Origin: an uncultured Lachnospiraceae bacterium | GTDB lineage: Bacteria; Bacillota; Clostridia; Lachnospirales; Lachnospiraceae | Direction: 5' to 3' | DNA: 64,000 nt | NCBI GenBank assembly: GCA_910584325.1 | Contig: CAJTZH010000006.1 | Span: 1 to 64,000 of the forward strand | Part shown: one piece after another, positions 35,543 through 43,413 of the stretch | Position numbering within the stretch: position 1 is the stretch's first letter | Layout: each line of letters starts with the position of its first letter | Notes under the pieces: model-generated | What the model was told of the DNA's origin: nothing | What the model saw: the letters and a program-made list of their open reading frames with translations, nothing else | Databases searched by the model: none | Program-made: the position numbers and the translations under genes

Positions 35543-36916
35543 CTATCTCATATGAAATGGCCTCTTTTCTTCCATCTCCTTCTGAATCGCATTAATATCT
35601 TCCTCATACTGGGCAATCCTTGCCTCATATGCCTTTAACTTGGATTTGCCCCCCGCGTCTTTACCGCGGATTCGGCGTTCGACTGTCTCTATTTCGGTTG
35701 TGTAAGATCTTAATTTCTGGTCTTTATCACTAATCTCCATATCAAGACGGTCTATGACTATCTTGAGCGCCTTCTTTTCATTCATGGCGAGCACTCCAAG
35801 CGTTGCCATATGCGCGGCCTTTTCCGTCCGCTCCTCCCGAAGCTTCTCCAACTGGTCGGTAATGCCTCTTTTAGAATCCAAGAGCTGATTGAGAAAACGT
35901 TCTTCCTCTTCCTGCTCCGCAATCTTACCGCCAACCGTCTTCTGAAACTGCTCATATTCCGCAACAACACTCTGGCGCTCTTCATTCAGCCGCTCTATTT
36001 TGATATTCATATTGACGACGTAATCGTTATATTCCTGTTCCAGCCTTGCATTTTCACGCCGAATCTTTTCAGCTTCTTCCGCCGCGGCCGCCCTTGCTGC
36101 CTCCGCCGCCTCACGACGTTCCATTTCCGCCCTGTACTCCGTCTCGCGACGTTCTCTCTCCACACGCTCCGCAGCTTCACGGCGCTCTCTTTCCGCACGT
36201 TCCGCCGCCTCACGGCGTTCTCTCTCAAGTTCAATCTCTATTCTGCGTTTAATCTCCGCCTGCACCTCTTCCCACTTGGTAAGAAGTTCCGCCGGTCTGT
36301 CTGCTCCCGTCGTGCGGAATTCTCTTCCATCCGGCAATACAAACACCGTATACGCAGACGACGCAAACGACTTAACATCCGATATAATCCGCTCCACAAT
36401 ACTAAGCCAAATCTTATCGGTTCCCAATATTTTAAATACATTCTGATATGCGTCCATAATGTCATGTACATTAGATGAATATGCGCCGGTATATTTATCC
36501 AGCTCCATAACCGCTTCTAAATAACAAGCATCGTTCGGGTCCGAAAAACGGTCTACTTCAAAACGTTCTTTCAAATCCGTGCATTTTCTTTTATGCTGTG
36601 ATTCCAGTTCATGCCTTGCAGAATCAATACACGAAAGCGCATCCTCAAACATATAAACAGCTTCTCTGCTGTTTAACTGCCCCTGCGCGGATAGAACGTT
36701 CAACGCATTGACCATGGCTGTAATCAGCGCCTGACTCTTAAACCCATAGTTCGCCGCATGCTTAACATTACGCTTTGCACACCGCAATCCCCTTTCAAAT
36801 ATGTCCCTATACGCCATTCTGTCGTTCATATTTATATCTTTGAGGGAACTGTCGATATTGATGTTAAATTTTATTCTGTTGCTATTTTCAAATTCTGCTC
36901 TGCTGTGAACCGCCAT
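35543..36916 (-). CDS. Unrecognised coiled-coil protein
   Basis: A 457-residue soluble protein that I do not recognise. Residues 1-200 are a mixed globular part (helical, with RCAKRNVKHAANYGFK and a FVLPDGREFR strand). Residues about 215-280 are a charged repeat built on ERERREAAERAE units, coded by near-identical DNA at about 36090-36230. The rest (about 280-440) is long coiled coil with Glu/Gln-rich heptads. No membrane segment or signal peptide. It is a single-gene unit with its own promoter, a palindrome at the -10 box and a strong terminator. The layout suggests a scaffold or cytoskeleton-like filament, which is a guess. Confidence 0.7.
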   Translation of the reverse strand: MAVHSRAEFENSNRIKFNINIDSSLKDINMNDRMAYRDIFERGLRCAKRNVKHAANYGFKSQALITAMVNALNVLSAQGQLNSREAVYMFEDALSCIDSARHELESQHKRKCTDLKERFEVDRFSDPNDACYLEAVMELDKYTGAYSSNVHDIMDAYQNVFKILGTDKIWLSIVERIISDVKSFASSAYTVFVLPDGREFRTTGADRPAELLTKWEEVQAEIKRRIEIELERERREAAERAERERREAAERVERERRETEYRAEMERREAAEAARAAAAEEAEKIRRENARLEQEYNDYVVNMNIKIERLNEERQSVVAEYEQFQKTVGGKIAEQEEEERFLNQLLDSKRGITDQLEKLREERTEKAAHMATLGVLAMNEKKALKIVIDRLDMEISDKDQKLRSYTTEIETVERRIRGKDAGGKSKLKAYEARIAQYEEDINAIQKEMEEKRPFHMR

Positions 36917-36976
36917 CTATATCTCTCCCTTCTACAACTATAAAGAAATAAATGTATACTAAATATAATATAGTAT

Positions 36977-37005
36977 ATTATATCGCAAAAATCATATTTC
37001 AACAA
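36977..37005 (-). promoter_or_regulatory. Promoter with palindrome before coiled-coil gene
   Basis: On the minus strand TTGTTG (37005-37000), a 17-base spacer and TATAAT (36982-36977). A perfect 19-base palindrome, TATAATATA-C-TATATTATA at 36964-36982, includes the -10 box and could bind a repressor. Confidence 0.55.
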
Positions 37006-37057
37006 CCTTTTGTTCATTTTTTCATACAATCCGGGGAGGCGATTTCCGCCGTAAACA

Positions 37058-37321
37058 TTAATCCTCCTCAATTACATGCATTTCTAGATAATCAAACTCT
37101 AACTGCTCTATAAAGTTATCCTTGCGGAATTTAACGCGCCCATGCCTCTTAAACTCGTTAATATTCGCGTCAAGCCAGATTGGTTTTCCCAAATCAAATT
37201 CATAACAAGCCTTATCTATCGCGTCAAATACTTTCTTGGTCCGGTTTACCTCTGTATTATCTTCTACTACCATGTCACGTATCATACGGGTATCTTTAAA
37301 TTCTTTAAACCAGATTCTCAT
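37058..37321 (-). CDS. Small conserved-looking unknown protein
   Basis: An 87-residue protein without membrane segment. It opens MRIWFKEFKDTRMIRDMVVED and ends in an acidic VIEED tail; it is rich in charged residues. The ATG has an AAAGGA site at good spacing, and it lies 15 bases after the 2-hydroxyacid dehydrogenase gene, so it is probably real and co-transcribed. No function can be named. Confidence 0.6.
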   Translation of the reverse strand: MRIWFKEFKDTRMIRDMVVEDNTEVNRTKKVFDAIDKACYEFDLGKPIWLDANINEFKRHGRVKFRKDNFIEQLEFDYLEMHVIEED

Positions 37322-37336
37322 GGTTTGTAATCCTTT

Positions 37337-38293
37337 CTAGACAACGACATTTCTCTTCTCTCCTGCAAGAAAACTCTGAATATTTTCATAAACCTCTTTC
37401 ATCAAACGGGAACGTGCTTCATAAGTCGCCCAGGCAATATGAGGTGTAATTATCAGTTTACTACTGTCTTTTATCTGATTCAACGGATTATCCTCTGTAA
37501 TCGGCTCCCGGCAGACCACATCCAATGCGGCGCCTCCGATTAAATCTTCATCGAGCGCCCGTTTTAAGTCAGCCTCATTAATAATCGGGCCACGTCCTAC
37601 ATTCACCAGAATCGACGTTTTTTTCATTTTGCGAAAAGCATTATAATTCATCAGATTTTCTGTCGCGGGATTTAACGGTGCATGAATTGACAAAATATCG
37701 GACTGTTGCAAAATTTCGTCAAACGTCACCTTCTCATAGTCGCTGTTGTGATTCCTGCCGCTTGTAGAATAGTAAATGACCCTGCATCCAAATGCCTGCG
37801 CGACCTTGGCGACACCTCTTCCGATTTCTCCCAGACCAATAATTCCCCATGTCTTTCCGAAAAGTTCCATAAATATTTTGTCAAAATGTGTAAAAACCGG
37901 TGCTTTTGCATATTCGCCGCTCTTCACGTATGAATCATAATAACTCAGCTTTTCCATAACATAAAACATCAGTGCAAACGTATGTTGTACCACGGAATCA
38001 GTCGAATAACCGCTGACATTTGCAACGCGGATTCCACGTCTTTTCGCATATTCCAAATCAACATTGTTATATCCTGTTGCCGTCAGTGCAATCATCTTCA
38101 AATTCTTTGCGCCATCCAGAGTTTCTGCCTGCATCATAACTTTATTCACAATAGCAATATCCGCGTCCGCTAGGCGCTTTTTTGCCTCTTCCACTGTACT
38201 CGTCTTATAACAAACCACTTCCCCAATCTGTTCAAACGGTGAAAGGTCAATATCGTTCCCTAAAGTCAGTGCGTCCGTAATAACTATTTTCAT
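37337..38293 (-). CDS. D-2-hydroxyacid dehydrogenase
   Basis: A 318-residue NAD-dependent dehydrogenase of the glycerate/lactate dehydrogenase type. The NAD-binding GLGEIGRGVA is near residue 149, the catalytic Arg is in NVGRGPIINE (near 230), Glu in REPI (near 260) and His in PHIAWAT (near 283). It likely reduces a 2-keto acid such as hydroxypyruvate or pyruvate. Start ATG 38293 has GAAGGAG at eight bases; the longer frame lacks a site. It follows pgi on the same strand with a weak hairpin between. Confidence 0.85.
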   Translation of the reverse strand: MKIVITDALTLGNDIDLSPFEQIGEVVCYKTSTVEEAKKRLADADIAIVNKVMMQAETLDGAKNLKMIALTATGYNNVDLEYAKRRGIRVANVSGYSTDSVVQHTFALMFYVMEKLSYYDSYVKSGEYAKAPVFTHFDKIFMELFGKTWGIIGLGEIGRGVAKVAQAFGCRVIYYSTSGRNHNSDYEKVTFDEILQQSDILSIHAPLNPATENLMNYNAFRKMKKTSILVNVGRGPIINEADLKRALDEDLIGGAALDVVCREPITEDNPLNQIKDSSKLIITPHIAWATYEARSRLMKEVYENIQSFLAGEKRNVVV

Positions 38294-38324
38294 CGTGTTC
38301 TCCTTCTCCCCAAAATAGAGACGA

Positions 38325-38352
38325 CACCGAATACAATAAGCTGCATTCGGTG
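38325..38352 (-). terminator. Possible weak terminator between pgi and dehydrogenase gene
   Basis: CACCGAAT pairs with ATTCGGTG (8 pairs). On the minus strand a poor T run (TCTCTATTTT) follows, so it may reduce rather than end read-through from pgi. Confidence 0.4.
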
Positions 38353-38376
38353 CCGGATTAATCATTTCTCTGAATG

Positions 38377-39723
38377 TTATAAACGCTTTAACAATTCTTC
38401 TCTTTCTTTCTCAAATCCAGGTTTGCCAAGAAGCGCGAACATATTCTTTTTATAGCTCTCAACACCCGGCTGGTCAAATGTATTAACTCCTAAAATATAG
38501 CCGCTTACGCCGCACGCAAACTCAAAGAAATAGAATAATTCTCCAAGATAAAACTCGTTCTGTTCAGGAACTCTTACCATAAGATTCGGAACATTACCAT
38601 CCGTATGGGCAAGAATTGTTCCGTTCATTGCGCTCTTATTAATGAAATCAACGGTTTTTCCTGCAAGATAATTAAGACCGTCCAAATCAACCGGCTCTTC
38701 CTCAAGGATTACCTCGCACCTGCTCTTTTCCACATTCACGACTGTCTCAAACATAATTCTGGAACCATCCTGAATAAACTGTCCCATAGAGTGAAGGTCT
38801 GTCGTAAGATCCACAGACGCAGGCATCAAACCTTTTTGGTCTTTACCTTCGCTCTCTCCAAACAGCTGCTTCCACCACTCCGATGTATAATGGAGGCTTG
38901 GCTCATAATTACATAAAATCTCAACCTCTTTGCCTTTTCTTAACAAAATATTTCGAATCGCCGCATACTGAAGAGCGTCGTTATCATCAAATGCGTTTTC
39001 AAGAGCTCTCTTACGCCCTGCGGCAGCTCCCTCCATCAGCTTATCCAAATCGGCTCCGCTTACCGCAATCGGCAGAAGTCCTACTGCCGTTAGGACAGAA
39101 AAACGTCCGCCCACGTCATCCGGAACAACAAATGTCTCATATCCTTCTTCTGTCGCAAGATTCTTTAACGCGCCTCTGGCTTTATCCGTTGTAGCGTAAA
39201 TTCTCTTCGCAGCTTCTGCTTTGCCGTATTTTTCTTCCAGCTTCTTCTTAAATACGCGGAACGCAATCGCCGGTTCTGTCGTAGTTCCTGATTTTGAAAT
39301 AATGTTTACCGAAAAATCCCTGTCTCCGATTACTTCCAGTAAATTGGAAATATAGGTACTGCTAATACTGTTTCCCACAAAATAAATCTCCGGCGTCTTG
39401 CGGATTTCCTTTGAAACGGAATTATAGAAATTATGTCTCAAAAACTCAATCGCTGCCCTTGCGCCAAGGTAAGAACCGCCAATACCAATAACAACAAGTA
39501 CTTCTGAATCTGACTGAATCTTAGCCGCCGCTTTCTTGATTCTTTCAAATTCTTCCTTATCGTAATCCACAGGAAGGTCAATCCAGCCGAGGAAATCATT
39601 ACCTGCTCCTTCCCTCGAAAGTAATAAGGTCTTCGCATCTTCAGCAATCTTCTTCATGTATTGAACTTCATGCGGCTTAATAAAACTCTCTGCTTTTGAA
39701 TAATCAAATTTTACCTGTGCCAT
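38377..39723 (-). CDS. pgi: Glucose-6-phosphate isomerase
   Basis: A 448-residue enzyme that converts glucose 6-phosphate to fructose 6-phosphate in glycolysis. IGGSYLGARAA near residue 82 and SKSGTTTEP near 144 bind the phosphate; VGGRFSVLTAVGLLP is the family signature; the C-terminus has QPGVESYKK with the catalytic lysine. Length is that of Gram-positive Pgi. AAAGGAG lies before the ATG and a strong promoter at 39783-39811. Confidence 0.95.
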   Translation of the reverse strand: MAQVKFDYSKAESFIKPHEVQYMKKIAEDAKTLLLSREGAGNDFLGWIDLPVDYDKEEFERIKKAAAKIQSDSEVLVVIGIGGSYLGARAAIEFLRHNFYNSVSKEIRKTPEIYFVGNSISSTYISNLLEVIGDRDFSVNIISKSGTTTEPAIAFRVFKKKLEEKYGKAEAAKRIYATTDKARGALKNLATEEGYETFVVPDDVGGRFSVLTAVGLLPIAVSGADLDKLMEGAAAGRKRALENAFDDNDALQYAAIRNILLRKGKEVEILCNYEPSLHYTSEWWKQLFGESEGKDQKGLMPASVDLTTDLHSMGQFIQDGSRIMFETVVNVEKSRCEVILEEEPVDLDGLNYLAGKTVDFINKSAMNGTILAHTDGNVPNLMVRVPEQNEFYLGELFYFFEFACGVSGYILGVNTFDQPGVESYKKNMFALLGKPGFEKEREELLKRL

Positions 39724-39782
39724 AACGAATATCTCCTTTTCCGCGATTTTTTACCCGTCGTTAGACGAACATTTATGGTTAT

Positions 39783-39811
39783 ATTATATAAGATTGTTAT
39801 TAAATTATCAA
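39783..39811 (-). promoter_or_regulatory. Sigma-A promoter of pgi
   Basis: On the minus strand TTGATA (39811-39806), a 17-base spacer and TATAAT (39788-39783), followed by a leader of about 55 bases. Confidence 0.8.
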
Positions 39812-39898
39812 GTATTTATCCGAGTTTCCTACTAAATTATTCCAAAAGTTGACCATGGGCCAATTTATTAAAATTTCATAAATTTTAGCGTTCACATA

Positions 39899-39926
39899 TT
39901 GATTTTACATGCAAAAGTATTATAGT
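39899..39926 (+). promoter_or_regulatory. Promoter of the CmpB-like membrane gene
   Basis: TTGATT (39899-39904), a 16-base spacer and TATAGT (39921-39926), 35 bases before the start codon. Confidence 0.55.
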
Positions 39927-39961
39927 TAGTGGTAATACGATATCTGACTGGAGGGATACAT

Positions 39962-40585
39962 ATGAAGAGCGCAGAAGTTTTTGCATTATGCTTAATTGTT
40001 ACTATTATTTCATTTCTCGGATTTGTCGTTGAAAATGTATGGCTTTCCATGACAAAAGGTTACATTGATAACCGTAATATGACTCTCCCTTTTCTTCTGG
40101 GATACGGAATCGCTATTGTACTTATCTACCTTTTGTTCGGTACGCCGGAACATCTTAAGATTTTCGGATTTGAAACAACAATTACAAGCACGTTCGCACA
40201 GACTGTTATTTACTATGGCATTGTAATTATTTGCGTGAGTGTCGGTGAAATTGTTTTAGGTACATTTGTAGAAAAAACCTGCGGTATTATCTGGTGGGAT
40301 TATACAAGACTTCCAATGCATATCACCCGCTATACGACGATACCTACCAGCATGGCATTTTCTCTGGGTATCACAGTTTTTATGAGGCGTTTTTTCACAC
40401 CGCTTATGACCCGGTTCCTGCAAATGGAGTCCGACAACTTAAAATTCTGGGCAATTACATTTATGACGCTTCTTTGTGTGGATTTTCTTGTAAATGCCGT
40501 AAGGATTGCCGCTACAGGAGAACTGCGTTCAACCTGGAAAATAGATACAACACATACCAGAGGGTATCGTTTATTACATTTATAG
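39962..40585 (+). CDS. Putative ABC-transporter type IV (CmpB-like) membrane protein
   Basis: A 207-residue protein with about five membrane helices. FVVENVWLSMTKGYIDNRNMTLPFLLGYG near the N-terminus fits the PF06541-type family (putative ABC transporter type IV, CmpB), whose members are uncharacterised. Start ATG 39962 is set by GGAGGG at seven bases. Single-gene unit with own promoter and a shared terminator with mtnN. No ATPase partner is near. Confidence 0.7.
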   Translation: MKSAEVFALCLIVTIISFLGFVVENVWLSMTKGYIDNRNMTLPFLLGYGIAIVLIYLLFGTPEHLKIFGFETTITSTFAQTVIYYGIVIICVSVGEIVLGTFVEKTCGIIWWDYTRLPMHITRYTTIPTSMAFSLGITVFMRRFFTPLMTRFLQMESDNLKFWAITFMTLLCVDFLVNAVRIAATGELRSTWKIDTTHTRGYRLLHL

Positions 40586-40610
40586 AAACAATTGATACCG
40601 GATAAGCATA

Positions 40611-40645
40611 AAAGGGACCGATTATATTCAATAATCAGCCCCTTT
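40611..40645. terminator. Bidirectional terminator
   Basis: AAAGGGACCGATTAT and ATAATCAGCCCCTTT pair with minor mismatches and are followed by TTTT on the plus strand and TTTTATG on the minus strand. It lies between the CmpB-like gene and the convergent mtnN. Confidence 0.8.
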
Positions 40646-40658
40646 TTATAACCTATCC

Positions 40659-41351
40659 TTAAATTCCCGCAACCAGCTCTTTTAAAATTTCTACGGAATT
40701 TTGAATCGCCATCGCCTCAAATGTCGGATAATCCATCGTCGCGCTGTCGTCTGCCTTATCGGAAATCGCACGCAGTATCAAAAACGGAACTTTATTCAGA
40801 TACGCCGTCTGCGCGATTGCCGCACCCTCCATTTCTGTACAGAAACCGTCGAAATTCTGAATCAGCCTGTCCTTTACCGCCTTATCGGAAATAAACTGGT
40901 CGCCGCTGACAACACGTCCTACATGAACGCCCACTTTCGGCGCCGCCTTTTTACATGCCGCCTTGCCAAGTTCAATGAGGCGTTTATCTGCCTGAAAAGA
41001 AAGTACGTCCATTCTTGGAATCTGTCCCAGAGGATATCCGAAACCCGCCGCATCCATATCATGATGAAGCACATCGTCCGATAATACTACATCGGCAATA
41101 TTAATCTCTGCTCTGAGAGAACCTGCTATACCAGTATTAATTACATAATCCACGTTAAATTTGTCCACAAGTATCTGTGTGCAGACAGCAGCATTAACCT
41201 TGCCGATACCGCTTCTGACAATTACAACATCCTTTCCGTCCAGCGTACCCATCCTAAAAACCATGGATGCTTTCTCGTAAGTCTCTGAAATCTCCATGAC
41301 CTCAACAATCTGAGCAACCTCTTCATCCATCGCACCTATTATACCTATCAT
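40659..41351 (-). CDS. mtnN: 5'-methylthioadenosine/S-adenosylhomocysteine nucleosidase
   Basis: A 230-residue nucleosidase that removes adenine from methylthioadenosine and S-adenosylhomocysteine, recycling products of SAM-dependent reactions. Starts MIGIIGAMDEEV; the catalytic acid is in this block, INTGIAGSL and the substrate Glu in TEMEGAAIAQ (near 173) are present, as is the catalytic Asp in RAISDKAD (near 197). Length is normal. Single gene. Confidence 0.95.
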   Translation of the reverse strand: MIGIIGAMDEEVAQIVEVMEISETYEKASMVFRMGTLDGKDVVIVRSGIGKVNAAVCTQILVDKFNVDYVINTGIAGSLRAEINIADVVLSDDVLHHDMDAAGFGYPLGQIPRMDVLSFQADKRLIELGKAACKKAAPKVGVHVGRVVSGDQFISDKAVKDRLIQNFDGFCTEMEGAAIAQTAYLNKVPFLILRAISDKADDSATMDYPTFEAMAIQNSVEILKELVAGI

Positions 41352-41408
41352 TTTATTTCTCCTTCATCATAAAATATCATAAATCTATTGTAACATTTTC
41401 CGGCAGAA

Positions 41409-41437
41409 TTGAAAACCAGTAATTAAAATGTTATACT
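41409..41437 (+). promoter_or_regulatory. Sigma-A promoter of TSCPD-murG unit
   Basis: TTGAAA (41409-41414), a 17-base spacer and TATACT (41432-41437), 68 bases before the start of the TSCPD gene. Confidence 0.7.
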
Positions 41438-41505
41438 ATTGTGAAACAATTTCTTATCACATAAAATATATTATATTATGCATAATAAATTAAAGGAGAA
41501 TTACT

Positions 41506-41754
41506 ATGAATTACACACCATCCGGAGTATGCTCCCGTCTTATCAGCTTTGAAATTGACGGCAGTACAATTAAATCTGTTCAATTTACGGGCGGCTGCGC
41601 AGGCAATACGCAGGGCGTCGCAAGACTGCTGGAAGGTATGGACATTGATGAAGCCATCAGCCGTCTTGACGGCATAAAATGCGGATTCAAACCCACATCA
41701 TGTCCCGACCAGCTTGCCAAGGCTCTTAAGCAATACAAAGAAGCCAATCAATAA
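41506..41754 (+). CDS. TSCPD domain protein
   Basis: An 82-residue protein of the TIGR03905-type TSCPD family. The name-giving TSCPDQL is near residue 65, with CGFK before it and a GGCAGN segment near 27; these cysteines could bind a metal. The function of stand-alone members is unknown; the same domain ends some ribonucleotide reductases. AAAGGAG precedes the ATG. The murG start follows after 22 bases, so both are likely one operon. Confidence 0.85.
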   Translation: MNYTPSGVCSRLISFEIDGSTIKSVQFTGGCAGNTQGVARLLEGMDIDEAISRLDGIKCGFKPTSCPDQLAKALKQYKEANQ

Positions 41755-41776
41755 CAATCCCTATGGGAGGACCAAT

Positions 41777-42856
41777 ATGAAAAAAATTATATTAACAGGC
41801 GGCGGAACGGCAGGTCATGTTACACCAAATATAGCGCTGCTTCCCGCCCTCAGAGAAGCCGGATTTGAACCGGAATATATCGGTTCTTATGACGGAATCG
41901 AAAAAAGATTAATTGAAGAATTTAATGTACCATATCACGGGATTGCAACCGGTAAATTCCGTCGTTATCTCGATATCAAAAACATAACCGACCCGTTTAA
42001 AGTTATCAAGGGTTATACGGAAGCGTCAAAACTCATGAAGGAATTAAAACCCGACATTATATTTTCAAAAGGCGGTTTTGTCTCTGTTCCGGTAGTTCTT
42101 GCCGCAAAGAAACATAAAATTCCTGTAATCAGCCATGAATGTGATATGACGCCAGGTCTTGCAAACAAAATTGCCAAACCCGCCGCCACGAAAATATGCT
42201 GTAACTTTCCTGAAACCGTCGGTCTGCTTCCGAAAGACAAAGCCGTTCTTACCGGAACACCGATTCGTCAGGAATTATTACAGGGAAATCGTATTGCGGG
42301 ATTAGACTTTTGCGGCTTTCATTCATTAAAACCGGTGATTTTGGTTATTGGCGGAAGTACCGGCGCCGTTCATGTCAACGATGCAGTCAGAGCTATTCTC
42401 CCTAAACTGTTGCCGGAATTTCAGGTTGTGCACCTGTGTGGTAAAGGAAAACTTGACGAAGGATATAACAACATAAAAGGTTACATCCAGTTTGAATATG
42501 TCAATAAAGAACTGCGCGATGTATTCGCGGCTGCAGATATTGTCATCTCAAGAGCCGGAGCCAACGCAATCTGCGAACTTCTGGCATTAAGAAAGCCGAA
42601 TCTGTTAATTCCGCTTTCCGCCAAAGCAAGCCGCGGCGACCAGATTCTAAACGCCAAATCATTTGTCTCACAGGGATACAGCTTGATTTTGGAAGAAGAG
42701 GAAATGAATAATGACTCACTCTATGCAAAAATAAAAGAATTATATGAAAATCGCTATCAATATATTGATACTATGAAAAAAAGCGCTCAAAGTAACGCTA
42801 TTCCTGTTATCTTAGATTTAATAAAAGAATATGCAAAAGACAGCGATTGCCAATAA
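41777..42856 (+). CDS. murG: MurG, lipid II N-acetylglucosaminyltransferase
   Basis: A 359-residue GT28 enzyme that adds GlcNAc to lipid I at the inner membrane face to give lipid II. The N-terminal GGGTAGHVTPNIAL loop, the HECDMTPGLANK segment (residues 119-130), GGSTGA near 194 and SRAGANAICELL near 258 are the known substrate-binding motifs. Start ATG 41777 has GGGAGG at correct spacing. It stands outside any division/cell-wall cluster, paired with the TSCPD gene. Confidence 0.9.
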   Translation: MKKIILTGGGTAGHVTPNIALLPALREAGFEPEYIGSYDGIEKRLIEEFNVPYHGIATGKFRRYLDIKNITDPFKVIKGYTEASKLMKELKPDIIFSKGGFVSVPVVLAAKKHKIPVISHECDMTPGLANKIAKPAATKICCNFPETVGLLPKDKAVLTGTPIRQELLQGNRIAGLDFCGFHSLKPVILVIGGSTGAVHVNDAVRAILPKLLPEFQVVHLCGKGKLDEGYNNIKGYIQFEYVNKELRDVFAAADIVISRAGANAICELLALRKPNLLIPLSAKASRGDQILNAKSFVSQGYSLILEEEEMNNDSLYAKIKELYENRYQYIDTMKKSAQSNAIPVILDLIKEYAKDSDCQ

Positions 42857-42860
42857 AACA

Positions 42861-42907
42861 GAGAAAGCTGTGAATTAAGTACAACACTACTTAATCCACA
42901 GCTTCTC
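42861..42907. terminator. Bidirectional terminator between murG and fliS
   Basis: GAGAAAGCTGTGAATTAAGT pairs with ACTTAATCCACAGCTTCTC in a long stem with an unpaired base or two and an eight-base loop. It ends both murG (plus) and the flagellin-fliS transcript (minus, followed by TGTTTTATT). Confidence 0.85.
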
Positions 42908-42924
42908 CATTTATCATAAGGAAA

Positions 42925-43398
42925 TTAAACGCGAAATCCCCGGTTGCTCTCCAACCCAAAACTTTCGTTCAAAGTACCTTTTCCATAGGTGAGTCCTGCA
43001 TACACCTGTTGTGTATTTTTCATAACAGGTCCTCTTCTGTCTTCATTTTTTATCTGCTCAAACGCATTTCTTAATTTTTGAATCATACCGATACACCGCT
43101 CTAAATCTGCTGTCTCTTTTGATACGGACGCTTTTATAATGGTGCGGTTTATAAACATGTATATTTGCATGAAGTTTAATGATATTTCATACTGCAAATC
43201 CAACGCATGATTTAATTCATTAATAACACCCTGACTGCTCTTCAGGCTGGTACGAAATTCCTGAATTTTATCTTCCCTGCAATACGAAACTGCATCATTC
43301 AAATATACTTCCAGCATTTCATACAAAATAATAATTAGCTCTGTAGGAGATGCCTGCATTATACGATAAGAAAAACCTGATGTCTGTTCTTTCGTCAT
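42925..43398 (-). CDS. fliS: Flagellar export chaperone FliS
   Basis: A 157-residue four-helix protein. ASPTELIIILYEMLEVYLNDA near the N-terminus is the FliS signature, and the following helices (residues 40-125) match in spacing. It binds the flagellin C-terminus in the cytosol and prevents early polymerisation. A C-terminal extension of about 30 residues is longer than in Bacillus. It lies 15 bases after the flagellin gene on the same strand and shares its promoter. Confidence 0.85.
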   Translation of the reverse strand: MTKEQTSGFSYRIMQASPTELIIILYEMLEVYLNDAVSYCREDKIQEFRTSLKSSQGVINELNHALDLQYEISLNFMQIYMFINRTIIKASVSKETADLERCIGMIQKLRNAFEQIKNEDRRGPVMKNTQQVYAGLTYGKGTLNESFGLESNRGFRV

Positions 43399-43413
43399 GA
43401 CATGCCCTCCTTA

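Noticed and set aside
35810..36478. 222-residue plus-strand frame opposite the coiled-coil gene
   Set aside because: Long only because the opposite strand has repeated Glu/Arg/Ala codons; composition is Leu/Phe/Arg-rich without ribosome site.
36871..37071. 66-residue frame at the 5' end of the coiled-coil gene
   Set aside because: Overlaps the promoter and start of that gene in another frame, with no separate evidence.
39848..39862. TTGACC-ATG-GGCCAA dyad as an operator or second promoter
   Set aside because: The dyad is imperfect and no -10 box lies at fitting distance; not strong enough to list.
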